A stretch of 13,562 bases of DNA from Flavobacteriaceae bacterium. Lineage in GTDB: Bacteria > Bacteroidota > Bacteroidia > Flavobacteriales > Flavobacteriaceae. Each line of letters opens with the position of its first letter. Within the stretch, counting starts at the first letter, position 1. The DNA lies in contig JAESTG010000164.1 in the NCBI GenBank assembly GCA_016763715.1, positions 1 through 13,562 on the forward strand, in the 5' to 3' direction. Both the position numbers and the translations under genes were made by a program. Positions 1 to 6,841 of this stretch are shown piece by piece. The notes below the pieces were generated by a model. The model did no database searches. It was not told where the DNA came from and worked only from the letters and a program-made list of their open reading frames with translations.

Positions 1-294
1 CGTTGGATGAAAACGCAATCCACCTTTATAAGGGCCAATCGCCGAATTAAACTCAATACGATATCCTTTGTTTACTTGTATTTCTCCCTTATCATTGGTC
101 CAAGGAATTCTAAACAATAGGGTTCTTTCGGGTTCAACCATTCGTTCCAAAAGCATCTTATTTTGATACTTTTCATTTTCTTCAATGAAAGGAATAACGG
201 TTTCAGCAACCTCGGTTACAGCCTGAATAAATTCTGGCTCGTTAGGATTCATTTCTGCAACTTCAGAAATAAAATCTTCAATACTTTGTTTCAT
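1..294 (-). CDS. gdhA: NADP-specific glutamate dehydrogenase, N-terminal 98 residues (partial)
   Basis: This cytoplasmic enzyme interconverts 2-oxoglutarate plus ammonium and glutamate, and is a main point of ammonium assimilation. The reading frame begins at ATG (294-292) with MKQSIEDFISEVAEMNP and runs open to the window edge. It contains the family motif region IGPYKGGLRFHP near residues 86-97, where the first lysine belongs to the substrate pocket in known hexameric enzymes. RMVEPERTLLFRIPW near residues 51-65 is also typical of the N-terminal dimerisation domain. Family members are about 445 residues long, so roughly three quarters of the gene lies outside the window. The next gene is divergent. 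The 336-bp gap holds a candidate minus-strand -7 box and a LacI-operator-like palindrome, described separately. Identification is firm from the motifs. NADP rather than NAD use is inferred from similarity to bacterial hexameric GdhA. Confidence 0.95.
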   Translation of the reverse strand, partial: MKQSIEDFISEVAEMNPNEPEFIQAVTEVAETVIPFIEENEKYQNKMLLERMVEPERTLLFRIPWTNDKGEIQVNKGYRIEFNSAIGPYKGGLRFHPT

Positions 295-480
295 CTGTAT
301 TTGTAATTTGCTTTAATGGTCAAATGGAACTCGCTACAATAGACTATCGTTCAAAAACGTTAGAAATATCCCAGTTCCTTTCACCACACAAAAATTTATA
401 ATAAAATATAAACGGTCAAAAAATTAATAATTCTTTAAAAATAGCATCAAAAACGTTTCTTTACTGATAATTCAACAATA

Positions 481-494
481 CGAAGACGTTTTCG
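481..494. promoter_or_regulatory. LacI-operator-like near-palindrome upstream of gdhA
   Basis: The 14-bp word CGAAGACGTTTTCG is an inverted repeat around a central CG with one mismatched pair. It differs at one base from the perfect palindrome CGAAAACGTTTTCG at 13497-13510, upstream of the GMC dehydrogenase operon. A centre of CG flanked by A/T and outer CG is typical of LacI-family operators. It lies just downstream of the candidate gdhA -7 box at 505-512, a position suited to repression. The binding protein is unknown and no LacI gene is in the window. Confidence 0.45.
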
Positions 495-504
495 TTATCA
501 TTGG

Positions 505-512
505 CAAATATA
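505..512 (-). promoter_or_regulatory. Candidate -7 box for gdhA
   Basis: On the minus strand this reads TATATTTG, an exact match to the Bacteroidota -7 consensus TAnnTTTG. No TTTG is found at the ideal -33 distance, so support rests on the -7 box and on its position upstream of gdhA. Use of this box would give a leader of about 205 nt. Confidence 0.35.
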
Positions 513-594
513 AGTTATCTGCAAAAAAGAAGGATGTTTTTTACTGAAATAAGCTAATTATGGACAATATATTTTCCTGTTACATATGTTTTTA

Positions 595-602
595 TATATT
601 TG
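595..602 (+). promoter_or_regulatory. -7 box for the outer-membrane protein gene
   Basis: TATATTTG matches TAnnTTTG exactly. A TTTTCC at 572-577 lies where a -33 element would sit but is not an exact TTTG. Transcription would start near 606-609, giving a leader of about 22-25 nt before ATG 631. This argues against the TTG at 600 as a start codon, because it lies inside the promoter. Confidence 0.5.
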
Positions 603-630
603 TTACGTCTCAATCTAAACCTAATCTATA

Positions 631-1451
631 ATGAATACCAGAATTTTGCTAGTGGTATTTTTGTTTTTGCTGTTGCTAAACAGGAAGTATTTAGTCAGTT
701 GGGGTTTTCACATGAAGTGGGAATCATCACTGGTCCTATCGCCTTTTACTCCGATTTTGGACAACGCTTTGATTTCGAAACCAATACAGGAAATGTTGGT
801 TTTGGGATTGGGCTTATTCATTACATTAACTTCTCGTATAGTGCGGATTGTAATTGCTACTCAAAAAATACCTACTTTAACGATCACTTCAAAATAAGAA
901 GTGAAATTGATTACCACAAAACCAACTTCGAACATCTCGGTAAATGGGTGGATCCCGACCGTACTTCAGAAATTGCGGATCAATTACGGGCCATGAAAGG
1001 TTCCTCTACCGTTTTTGATATTGGAGCGCAGCTTGAATTCTATCCTTTGAGCATTAGGGATTTTGCTGCAGGAGCCTACCGCATAGCACCTTTTGGGAGT
1101 TTTGGAGTACACTGGGTAAGTTTTGACCCTGAGGTCTATAGTGAACTAGGGCCTTTAAATATCCCTAGCACGACCCCTAATAAATATTTTGGCAGCTTCC
1201 AACAAGAAGGTGATTCTACATGGTCTATTGTAATGAGTACTGGGATACGCTATAAATTAAGTCCATTAAGCGATTTAATGCTTGATGCTCGTTGGCAATA
1301 CTACTTTTCAAATTGGGTGGATGGTTTAAATCCCCAAGAGGAATTTAACGAACAGTTCTTGGGCGAAGGCAATGGTGTTCCTGTTCCTGAAAACAAAGCC
1401 AATGACTGGATTTTCTGGTTAAATTTTGGATATATCTATTATTTAGATTAA
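631..1451 (+). CDS. THC0290_0291-type outer-membrane beta-barrel protein with a frameshift in the signal peptide
   Basis: This is a Flavobacteriaceae outer-membrane protein of unknown role, recognised from EVGIITGPIAFYSDFGQR, an ADCNCY motif and a FEFYPLSIRDF-like stretch (here LEFYPLSIRDF). The C-terminus alternates aromatic and polar residues and ends in GYIYYLD, as beta-barrels do. ATG 631 opens a good signal peptide, MNTRILLVVFLFLLLLN, but that frame departs from the barrel frame and stops at 897. The barrel frame is open from 600 to the TAA at 1449-1451. One extra T in the five-T run at 658-662 would join them as MNTRILLVVFFVFAVAKQ followed by VFSQLGFSHEVG, a normal export signal. The run at 664-668 would also serve. 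Either the gene has a real 1-nt deletion or the sequence has a homopolymer error. As written, only the TTG at 600 gives an unbroken frame, and it lacks a proper signal. A terminator follows. Confidence 0.75.
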
Positions 1452-1460
1452 AAATGAAAT

Positions 1461-1495
1461 AAAAAAAGGCGATACTTTAAGTATCGCCTTTTTTT
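1461..1495. terminator. Bidirectional rho-independent terminator
   Basis: The stem GGCGATAC (1468-1475) pairs with GTATCGCC (1481-1488) around a TTTAA loop. Seven A's precede the stem and seven T's follow it, so the structure works on both strands. It lies between the convergent outer-membrane protein gene and the cystathionine gamma-synthase gene and can end transcription of both. Confidence 0.9.
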
Positions 1496-1515
1496 ATTTC
1501 TATCCGTTTTTGACC

Positions 1516-2654
1516 TTATCCAATCGCTTGTTTCAAATCGGCTATCAAATCATCAATATCTTCGATACCAACGCTCAAACGGATTAATGAATCCACCACC
1601 CCTGTTTTTTCGCGTTCTTCTTTTGGAATACTCGCATGTGTCATACTTGCTGGATGTCCGCTCAAACTTTCTACGCCACCCAAACTTTCAGCCAAGGTGA
1701 ACAATTTTAGATTCTCTACGATACGAATTGCTTCGTCAAAATCATTCCCCTTAGTAACGAAAGAAATCATTCCACCAAAATCTCTCATTTGTTCTTTAGC
1801 AATAATATGATTTGGGTGATCTTCAAAACCTGGCCAATATACTTTTTCAATTTTTGGATGATTCACTAAATACTCAGCTATAGCCTTCCCATTCTCACAA
1901 TGTCGCTGCATACGAATGTGTAATGTTTTAATGCCTCGAAGCACTAAAAAACTATCTTGTGGCCCACAAATAGCTCCACTTGCATTTTGAATAAAATACA
2001 ATCGATCTGCCAAGTCTTTATCTTTTACTACCAAAGCACCCATAACAACATCACTATGCCCGCCAAGATACTTGGTCGCACTATGCATTACAATGTCGGC
2101 CCCTAAATCTAAAGGCTGTTGCAAATATGGTGTTGCAAAAGTGTTGTCCACTCCTAACAAAATAGAATGCCTTTTTGCAACAACTGCCAAAGCTTTAATA
2201 TCTATAATATTCATCATGGGATTAGTGGGGGTCTCCGCCCAAATGAGCTTGGTGTTTTCGTTTACATAGTTTTCTATGTTTGATGCATTTTCCATTCCAA
2301 TAAAATGAAACTTCACCCGAAACCTTCAAATATTTTAGTGAAAAGACGATAAGTTCCTCCATAGAGATCGTTGGTAGATATTACTTCATCACCAGGCTTC
2401 AATAATTTAATAATTGCATCGATGGCAGCCAAACCGCTTCCAAATGCTAATCCATAAGTGCCATTTTCAATACTTGCAAAGGCATTTTCAAGTGCATTTC
2501 GAGTTGGATTGTGTGTCCTTGAATACTCATATCCTTTATGCCCACCTGGGGTAGATTGTGCATAGGTTGAGGTTTGATAAATGGGAGGCATTACCGACCC
2601 ATAAGCTGGATCGTGTTCTTGTCCTCCGTGTATAGTTTTGGTGTTAAATTTCAT
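1516..2654 (-). pseudogene. metB: Cystathionine gamma-synthase, split by a 1-nt frameshift
   Basis: A PLP-dependent trans-sulfuration enzyme of the Cys/Met metabolism family, which joins cysteine to an activated homoserine to make cystathionine for methionine synthesis. Two reading frames together cover the whole protein. The first (2654-2313, 113 residues) starts MKFNTKTIHGGQ and has EYSRTHNPTRNALE and GSGLAAI, typical of the PLP pocket, then ends at TGA 2315-2313 after EGFG. The second (2316-1516) continues with KFHFIGMENASNIE and carries HSATKYLGGHSD with the Schiff-base lysine (about residue 195 overall), then SLGGVESLSGHPASMTH near the end. Inserting one G in the GGG run at 2316-2318 restores GFGVKFHFIG. 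The total of about 380 residues is the normal family length. Both halves look fully conserved, so a sequencing error or a very recent mutation is likely. Cystathionine gamma-lyase is a close alternative assignment. Confidence 0.88.
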
Positions 2655-2841
2655 AGGCTGAATACGTCGCTTTAATCCTAAATAACTTTCGCAGACGCTG
2701 TTATTATTAAATTAGACAATGACCTCATCACTAGCAAACGTCAAAACACGATTCCAGTATTTCGGTGGTTTTTACATCAAAAATTGCGTAATCCTCGCTA
2801 AAAAGGTTACGTAAAATAAGAGCCTTCTCTTCTCAGAAAAA

Positions 2842-2849
2842 CAAAAATA
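2842..2849 (-). promoter_or_regulatory. Possible -7 box for the cystathionine gamma-synthase gene
   Basis: On the minus strand this reads TATTTTTG, matching TAnnTTTG. It lies about 190 nt upstream of the ATG and has no clear TTTG at -33 distance. It is the only exact match I found in the 238-bp gap. Support is weak. Confidence 0.25.
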
Positions 2850-2859
2850 CATCTTTCCT

Positions 2860-2888
2860 TTTGGATACAGAAAACTGTCGTACTTTTA
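2860..2888 (+). promoter_or_regulatory. Probable promoter of the lipoprotein-ArsC-EamA operon
   Basis: TTTG at 2860-2863 and TACTTTTA at 2881-2888 (seven of eight matches to TAnnTTTG) are separated by 17 bp, slightly less than usual. The -7 box ends four bases before ATG 2893, so the transcript would have almost no leader. Confidence 0.4.
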
Positions 2889-2892
2889 TCCT

Positions 2893-3660
2893 ATGAATCA
2901 CCTATTTCGCCTTCTAATTGTTCTCATAATACTCTCGGGATGTGCCAATGAACCTGTACTTATTTTTTCTTCGGAAGAATTTACAGAGGCGCAATTGGAA
3001 ATCTGCAAAACAGAAGCCTGTTCGTCCGTTTCTATTGATTATCTAATAGCTAGCGGGAATTCTATTGTTTCAGAAAAAATAAACACGGCAATTGCTTCGT
3101 ATATTATTGATGCCTTGTTTTTAGGAGATGACGAAAAACCAACCGCTCAGAATATCGAAGATGCAGCTAAAGATTTTATTATGGCCTACCGCGACCATCA
3201 GCCAGATATCCCTGCTGATCTTGATTTTGGAGGCTATGAAGCTGAAGTAACAGTGCGAAAAACCTATCAAAATGAGCAGATAATTAGTGCGGAAACCATC
3301 TTTTTTATGTTCACCGGAGGGGCTCACGGTTATGGCGGGACATCCTTTTTAAATTTTGATATATCCACTGGTGAACTCATACAAAACAAAGGTTTGTTCG
3401 TCAGTTTTTCCGAATTTGTAGCCTTCGCCGAAACTAAGTTCAAAAAAGCAAATAACATGGCACAAAATGATAATATTAATGCGTCAGGTTTTTGGTTCAA
3501 AGACGACATATTCTACTTGCCAGAGGCTATCGGATTTGACGAAAGCAACCTGATTATTGTCTATAATTCCTATGAAATTACAAGTTATGCTAGCGGACCA
3601 ATAGTTTTGGAAATACCTTTGGCAGAAGTAACCCCTTTTCTAGATTCTAATGTATTATGA
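2893..3660 (+). CDS. DUF3298/DUF4163-type lipoprotein
   Basis: This 255-residue protein probably sits in the cell envelope. MNHLFRLLIVLIILSGC is a lipoprotein signal, with the lipobox cysteine at residue 17. The rest resembles proteins with an N-terminal DUF4163-like half and a C-terminal DUF3298 domain (about residues 165-248). The signature TGGAHGYGG lies at residues 141-149, followed by FLNFDISTGELI, where such proteins change domain. Relatives include the anti-sigma factor RsiV and the PdaC-type deacetylase N-terminal region, but no catalytic deacetylase domain is present. The function is unknown, and ligand or peptidoglycan binding would be a guess. It is first in an operon: its TGA (3658-3660) overlaps the ATG of the next gene in an ATGA junction. 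Family assignment is moderately sure, from motif and architecture only. Confidence 0.8.
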   Translation: MNHLFRLLIVLIILSGCANEPVLIFSSEEFTEAQLEICKTEACSSVSIDYLIASGNSIVSEKINTAIASYIIDALFLGDDEKPTAQNIEDAAKDFIMAYRDHQPDIPADLDFGGYEAEVTVRKTYQNEQIISAETIFFMFTGGAHGYGGTSFLNFDISTGELIQNKGLFVSFSEFVAFAETKFKKANNMAQNDNINASGFWFKDDIFYLPEAIGFDESNLIIVYNSYEITSYASGPIVLEIPLAEVTPFLDSNVL

Positions 3661-4010
3661 AAAAAATATACTACCTCGCCACCTGCGATACCTGCAAACG
3701 CATCATCAGTGAGTTACAATTGCCATCTGCCTTTGAAAAACATGAAATAAAGCAACAGGAAATCACCGTAAAAGAATTGGAGTCCCTACGAGAATTGGCA
3801 GGAAGCTATGAAGCTTTGTTCAGCAAAAGAGCTAAGCTTTATAAAGAGCGAGGTCTGAAAGACGAAAATTTATTGGAAGAGGACTTTAAAAGATTTCTGT
3901 TAGAACATTACACCTTTTTAAAGCGCCCAGTAATTATTAATGAGAGTGAAATATTCATCGGAAACAGCAAGAAGACTATCGAAGCCGCCAAAATTTCCAT
4001 CCATAGCTAA
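3657..4010 (+). CDS. ArsC/Spx/YffB-family thioredoxin-fold protein (arsenate reductase-like)
   Basis: A cytoplasmic thioredoxin-fold protein of 117 residues, the usual length for ArsC/YffB proteins. It starts MKKIYYLATCDTCKR, with Cys10 and Cys13 forming a CxxC pair at the position of the ArsC active cysteine. FLKRPVII at residues 87-94 matches the conserved R-P segment with its cis-proline. True ArsC enzymes reduce arsenate with glutathione or glutaredoxin. YffB-like members have the fold but no proven arsenate activity, and Spx members bind RNA polymerase. No ars genes are nearby, so arsenate reduction is not supported by context. It overlaps the preceding lipoprotein by 4 nt, and its TAA shares one base with the ATG of the transporter, so the three are probably translationally coupled. 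Confidence 0.85.
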   Translation: MKKIYYLATCDTCKRIISELQLPSAFEKHEIKQQEITVKELESLRELAGSYEALFSKRAKLYKERGLKDENLLEEDFKRFLLEHYTFLKRPVIINESEIFIGNSKKTIEAAKISIHS

Positions 4011-4909
4011 TGAACCCTCGTTTCTTAGCTCTTTTAGCCGCCACTGCTGCTAGTACTATCTATGGTGTCAACCACACTATTGCAAAAGGTTTGATGCCTA
4101 ATGTGATAGGCCCCTACGGGTTTATTTTGGTAAGAGTAACTGGTGCAGCACTATTATTCTGGCTGATTAGTTTCTTTTTCCCTTCCGAAAAAATTGATCG
4201 TAAAGATTGGTCTCGAATTCTCCTTTGCGCATTATTTGGAATGGTGCTCAATATGAATATGTTTTTCAAAGGACTAGAACTTTCGACACCTATTAATAGT
4301 AGTGTCGTTATCACCTTAACTCCTGTTATTTTGTTGGTTCTAGGCGCTTTCCTTTTGAAAGAGAGAATTACTTGGTTGAAATCTGTAGGAATTGGAATTG
4401 GGCTGATTGGAGCCCTTGTTTTAATTCTTTTCGGTGTAAAAACTCAAGAAAATGCACCTAATATTCCGTTAGGAAATATGCTTTTTATCGTGAATGCTAC
4501 TTCATATGCATTCTACCTTATTTTTGTAAAGCCATTGGTGACCAAATACAGTTCTATTACACTTATGAAGATTTTCTTCCTTTTGGCTGTTTTCATGAAT
4601 ATACCCATTGGCCTTTCGCAATTTATGGATGTCGCATGGATGGATCTCGGGTTTGCAGAAATATGGAAATTGGCTTTTGTTGTAGTGGGAACAAGTGTTT
4701 TAACCTATCTATTCAATATTTATGCATTGAAACAATTAAGTCCATCCACCATTGGTGTATTTATGTATTTACAACCGCTAATGGCAGTAGGTTATGCAAT
4801 TCTAGTTGGAGCAGACAGCCTATCAACCATTCGTATCGTTGCAGCTACATTGATTTTTACTGGAGTATTTCTAACCACACGAACGTCAAAAAAAGCTACA
4901 AGTCCTTAG
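4010..4909 (+). CDS. EamA-family (drug/metabolite transporter) membrane protein
   Basis: A 299-residue inner-membrane protein with about ten hydrophobic segments in two repeated EamA halves, roughly residues 5-140 and 153-291. The first half opens with ATAASTIYGVNHTIAKGL, typical of the first helix. The conserved PVILLVLGAFLLKERIT stretch closes its fourth and fifth helices, and the second half has the equivalent LQPLMAVGYAILVGADSL. EamA proteins export metabolites such as amino acids or take up small molecules, but the substrate cannot be read from sequence. The basic tail RTSKKATSP fits a cytoplasmic C-terminus. The start codon overlaps the stop of the ArsC-like gene by one base. The last 14 nt overlap the 3' end of the convergent thioesterase gene, so no terminator lies between them. 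Confidence 0.92.
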   Translation: MNPRFLALLAATAASTIYGVNHTIAKGLMPNVIGPYGFILVRVTGAALLFWLISFFFPSEKIDRKDWSRILLCALFGMVLNMNMFFKGLELSTPINSSVVITLTPVILLVLGAFLLKERITWLKSVGIGIGLIGALVLILFGVKTQENAPNIPLGNMLFIVNATSYAFYLIFVKPLVTKYSSITLMKIFFLLAVFMNIPIGLSQFMDVAWMDLGFAEIWKLAFVVVGTSVLTYLFNIYALKQLSPSTIGVFMYLQPLMAVGYAILVGADSLSTIRIVAATLIFTGVFLTTRTSKKATSP

Positions 4910-5369
4910 GCAACTGACCGTGTTTTCGAGTATCCTCTTTGGTAAGTGTGGTAAATCCATCCGCCTTATCCAATTTATTGAGATTTTCAAATAAATTGGC
5001 AGGAAGTCCTGTCAACTTACGAGCAGATAGATCAATAAAAGCACCCATCATATCACCACGTGCTATATTCTGCCCTTTGTCATTGTAAAAGTTATGATGA
5101 AACTGAAAAAACATTCCGTCCTCACTAATACCCTTCAATTCCAAAGAAACACGGATGGGCTTGCCAGGAAATGCTTCTTTAAAGTAATACATATGCTCAT
5201 ACAACACCACGGGCCCCAAATTGTTCTTAGCCATTTCTCGATGTCCAAACCCTACTTGCGACATAAAACTCATTCGAGCATGACTCATAAAATTGATATA
5301 AGCCGAATTTCCCAAATGCCTGTTGGCATCCACATCACTCCATCGTATTTCAAATTCTTTTAATTGCAT
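4896..5369 (-). CDS. Hotdog-fold acyl-CoA thioesterase (4HBT-like)
   Basis: A 157-residue cytoplasmic protein of the hotdog thioesterase superfamily, expected to hydrolyse an acyl-CoA or acyl-ACP thioester. The N-terminal RWSDVDANRHLGNSAYINF (residues 9-27) matches the active-site strand and helix of 4HBT and FatA-like enzymes, with Asp12, Asp14, Asn16 and Asn21 as likely catalytic or structural residues. The middle (EAFPGKPIRVSLELKGI and FFQFHHNFYNDKGQNIARGDMMGAFID) forms the usual long sheet. It is last in the minus-strand unit: its ATG lies 4 nt after the stop of the alpha/beta hydrolase gene, so the two are co-transcribed and probably controlled by the TetR regulator upstream. The acyl substrate is unknown. 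Its end overlaps the transporter gene on the other strand by 14 nt. Confidence 0.88.
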   Translation of the reverse strand: MQLKEFEIRWSDVDANRHLGNSAYINFMSHARMSFMSQVGFGHREMAKNNLGPVVLYEHMYYFKEAFPGKPIRVSLELKGISEDGMFFQFHHNFYNDKGQNIARGDMMGAFIDLSARKLTGLPANLFENLNKLDKADGFTTLTKEDTRKHGQLPKDL

Positions 5370-5373
5370 GTCT

Positions 5374-6207
5374 TTATTCTTTTATAAACTGAATGACGCG
5401 ATTCACAGTATCTTCTCCTTTCAAATTATGGTCCTGCCCACTCGTGAAAAAAGTAGTGATTTCTGTACCTTTTTCTGAAGCAACTCGAATAGGTTCAAAA
5501 GGAGTTACTTTATCGGACATATCGTGAATGACTAAAACTGGTTGATTCACTTTCTGAAAAAAATGTGCCAATGAAATAGATTCATGAGGCAGCTTTAATA
5601 CTGAATTAATTTTTCGCTCCAAATTCAAAATGGCCTTGGTCGACAAACCCAAAATGGTTCGGAAGTATACAAAAATAGCATCCATTCCTGAAGGAGACCC
5701 CATAATCACAAATCTTTTTATAGGAATTTCACGATTATGTAAATAGGCATAGCCTCCAACTAGGCTACCAAGTGAATGACAAACCAATGAATCTATAGCC
5801 CCAATCTTTTTAATACTTAGCTCAAGGGCTTTCCTATAAATTTCTACATTCAAATGGTTGCCTTCGGCCATCCCGTGACCTGGCGCATCCAAGGCGAACA
5901 CTTGATATTCATTCAAATCTAACTGCGAAACGTACGGTTTCCACCGTTGTGAATTGCTCAACCAACCGTGCAATAACAACACTTTTTTATCACCAATACC
6001 CCACTGATGAAGTGCCGCAGAATGACCATCAATATCAAGAAAAGTGGTCTCAGCTTCCTCTAAAAAACGTCTTCCATTCTCAGAAATGCCCACACGCTTT
6101 ACTTTACACAATAGTTTAAACGAGTACTCTGCATTCCATTTCGGGAATAATACAGCAGTAACGTTTATAAAGCCTCCCATTATTTTTACAACTAATTTCT
6201 TCATCAT
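5374..6207 (-). CDS. Alpha/beta-fold hydrolase
   Basis: A 277-residue alpha/beta hydrolase, probably an esterase or lipase-like enzyme. The core runs from about residue 55 to the end. LLLHGWLSNSQRW (77-89) supplies the HG oxyanion region and LDAPGHGMAEG (106-116) the following loop. LVCHSLGSLVGG (141-152) carries the nucleophile Ser145 in a C-H-S-L-G elbow, where Gly is replaced by Cys at the first position. HDMSDKVTPF gives the likely acid Asp232, and GQDHNL the catalytic His260. The first 50 residues include a hydrophobic stretch (MGGFINVTAVLFPKW) that may associate with the membrane but does not look cleaved. The gene lies between the TetR regulator and the thioesterase. A TetR-type palindrome at 6213-6228 sits directly before its ATG. 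Together with the thioesterase, the context suggests acyl-ester or lipid chemistry. The substrate is unknown. Confidence 0.88.
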   Translation of the reverse strand: MMKKLVVKIMGGFINVTAVLFPKWNAEYSFKLLCKVKRVGISENGRRFLEEAETTFLDIDGHSAALHQWGIGDKKVLLLHGWLSNSQRWKPYVSQLDLNEYQVFALDAPGHGMAEGNHLNVEIYRKALELSIKKIGAIDSLVCHSLGSLVGGYAYLHNREIPIKRFVIMGSPSGMDAIFVYFRTILGLSTKAILNLERKINSVLKLPHESISLAHFFQKVNQPVLVIHDMSDKVTPFEPIRVASEKGTEITTFFTSGQDHNLKGEDTVNRVIQFIKE

Positions 6208-6212
6208 ACTAT

Positions 6213-6228
6213 GATACCAATCGGTATC
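6213..6228. promoter_or_regulatory. TetR-type operator before the hydrolase gene
   Basis: GATACCAATCGGTATC consists of the half-sites GATACC and GGTATC with a 4-bp centre. It is the exact reverse complement of the site at 6846-6861 in the promoter of the adjacent TetR gene. It lies in the 39-bp gap between the TetR stop and the hydrolase ATG, so the same regulator can act at both places. Confidence 0.8.
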
Positions 6229-6246
6229 TATTTGGTTAAATTTTTT

Positions 6247-6837
6247 TTATACTGAAATCGTTTTGGTCAAACTTCTTAAATGAGTAATAGTTTTTGATAT
6301 AGCATCATCACTACGTTCCAATTTGCTCATCATAATTCCACCTTCCAAAGTGGCAACAATAATAGTCCTGAAGAAATCCACATCTGTATCTGGCTTCACC
6401 TGATTATTCTTAATGCCATTTTCAATCAGTTTACCGACTGAACTTTTAAGCTGCGCCAACATATTAAACGCCTGCTCTCTTAATATTACATTCGTGTCAT
6501 CTACTTCCACAGCAGCATTAAGAAGTGGGCACCCACCCTTATACATAGGCGTATGCATATAAGTTTCAAAGAAGGTGAAAATAGCTTCCATCTTTAATTG
6601 AAACGTCTTGGCTTCACGTATAGATTGACCAATTTCAGTAAACATCATCTTTGATAAACTTTGCAACGCTTGTTGTTCAAGATCTGATTTACTATCAAAA
6701 TGGCGATAAATTGCACCCTTTGTCAATCCCGTAGCCTTGGTAATATCACTTATAGAAGTTGCCTTATATCCTTGTGTATTAAAGAGGTTTGCACTCTCTT
6801 TAATAATAGTTCTCTTTGTTATTTCTGCATTTCTCAC
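6247..6837 (-). CDS. TetR/AcrR-family transcriptional regulator (first of two)
   Basis: A 196-residue DNA-binding repressor. The N-terminal TetR domain spans residues 5-55, with the helix-turn-helix TSISDITKATGLTKGAIYRHF at 27-47. The C-terminal ligand domain has YKGGCPLLNAAVEVDD (99-114), typical of the LmrA/YxaF-like branch, with Cys103 in the GGC motif. Translation starts at GTG (6837-6835), because an in-frame TGA lies two codons upstream and no in-frame ATG occurs before residue 64. The promoter -7 box ends only five bases before this GTG, so the mRNA is probably leaderless or nearly so. Palindromes at 6846-6861 and 6213-6228 flank the gene and are the likely binding sites. It is therefore expected to repress itself and the hydrolase-thioesterase genes. 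The inducer is unknown. Confidence 0.92.
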   Translation of the reverse strand: MRNAEITKRTIIKESANLFNTQGYKATSISDITKATGLTKGAIYRHFDSKSDLEQQALQSLSKMMFTEIGQSIREAKTFQLKMEAIFTFFETYMHTPMYKGGCPLLNAAVEVDDTNVILREQAFNMLAQLKSSVGKLIENGIKNNQVKPDTDVDFFRTIIVATLEGGIMMSKLERSDDAISKTITHLRSLTKTISV

Positions 6838-6841
6838 GATT

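Larger units (their letters stand above)
295..630. other. Divergent intergenic region between gdhA and the outer-membrane protein gene
   Basis: This 336-bp AT-rich stretch has no convincing gene. It holds a minus-strand TAnnTTTG match at 505-512, a plus-strand match at 595-602, and an operator-like near-palindrome at 481-494. Three further AACGTT-centred words occur at about 355-360, 450-455 and 486-491. If the minus-strand box is used, gdhA has a leader of about 200 nt. I see no tRNA, riboswitch consensus or terminator here. Confidence 0.6.

Noticed and set aside
446..460. AAAAACGTTTCT as another LacI-type operator
   Set aside because: Only the central AACGTT is symmetric with a few A/T pairs. 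The outer CG pairs of the other two sites are missing.
600..630. TTG at 600 as the start of the outer-membrane protein
   Set aside because: It lies inside the -7 box 595-602, and the resulting N-terminus is not a signal peptide. ATG 631 with a frameshift explains the gene better.
2655..2892. SAM or other riboswitch upstream of the cystathionine gamma-synthase gene
   Set aside because: I looked for the conserved SAM-I type core on the minus strand and saw none. Only a weak imperfect hairpin occurs near 2788-2813.
3657..4010. Arsenic resistance locus
   Set aside because: Only an ArsC-like gene is present, with no ArsR, ArsB or Acr3 nearby. YffB-type proteins share the motifs.
4636..4917. Plus-strand reading frame overlapping the EamA transporter
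   Set aside because: It is out of frame inside a well-conserved membrane protein, and its Cys/Ser/Ile-rich content is typical of a shadow frame.
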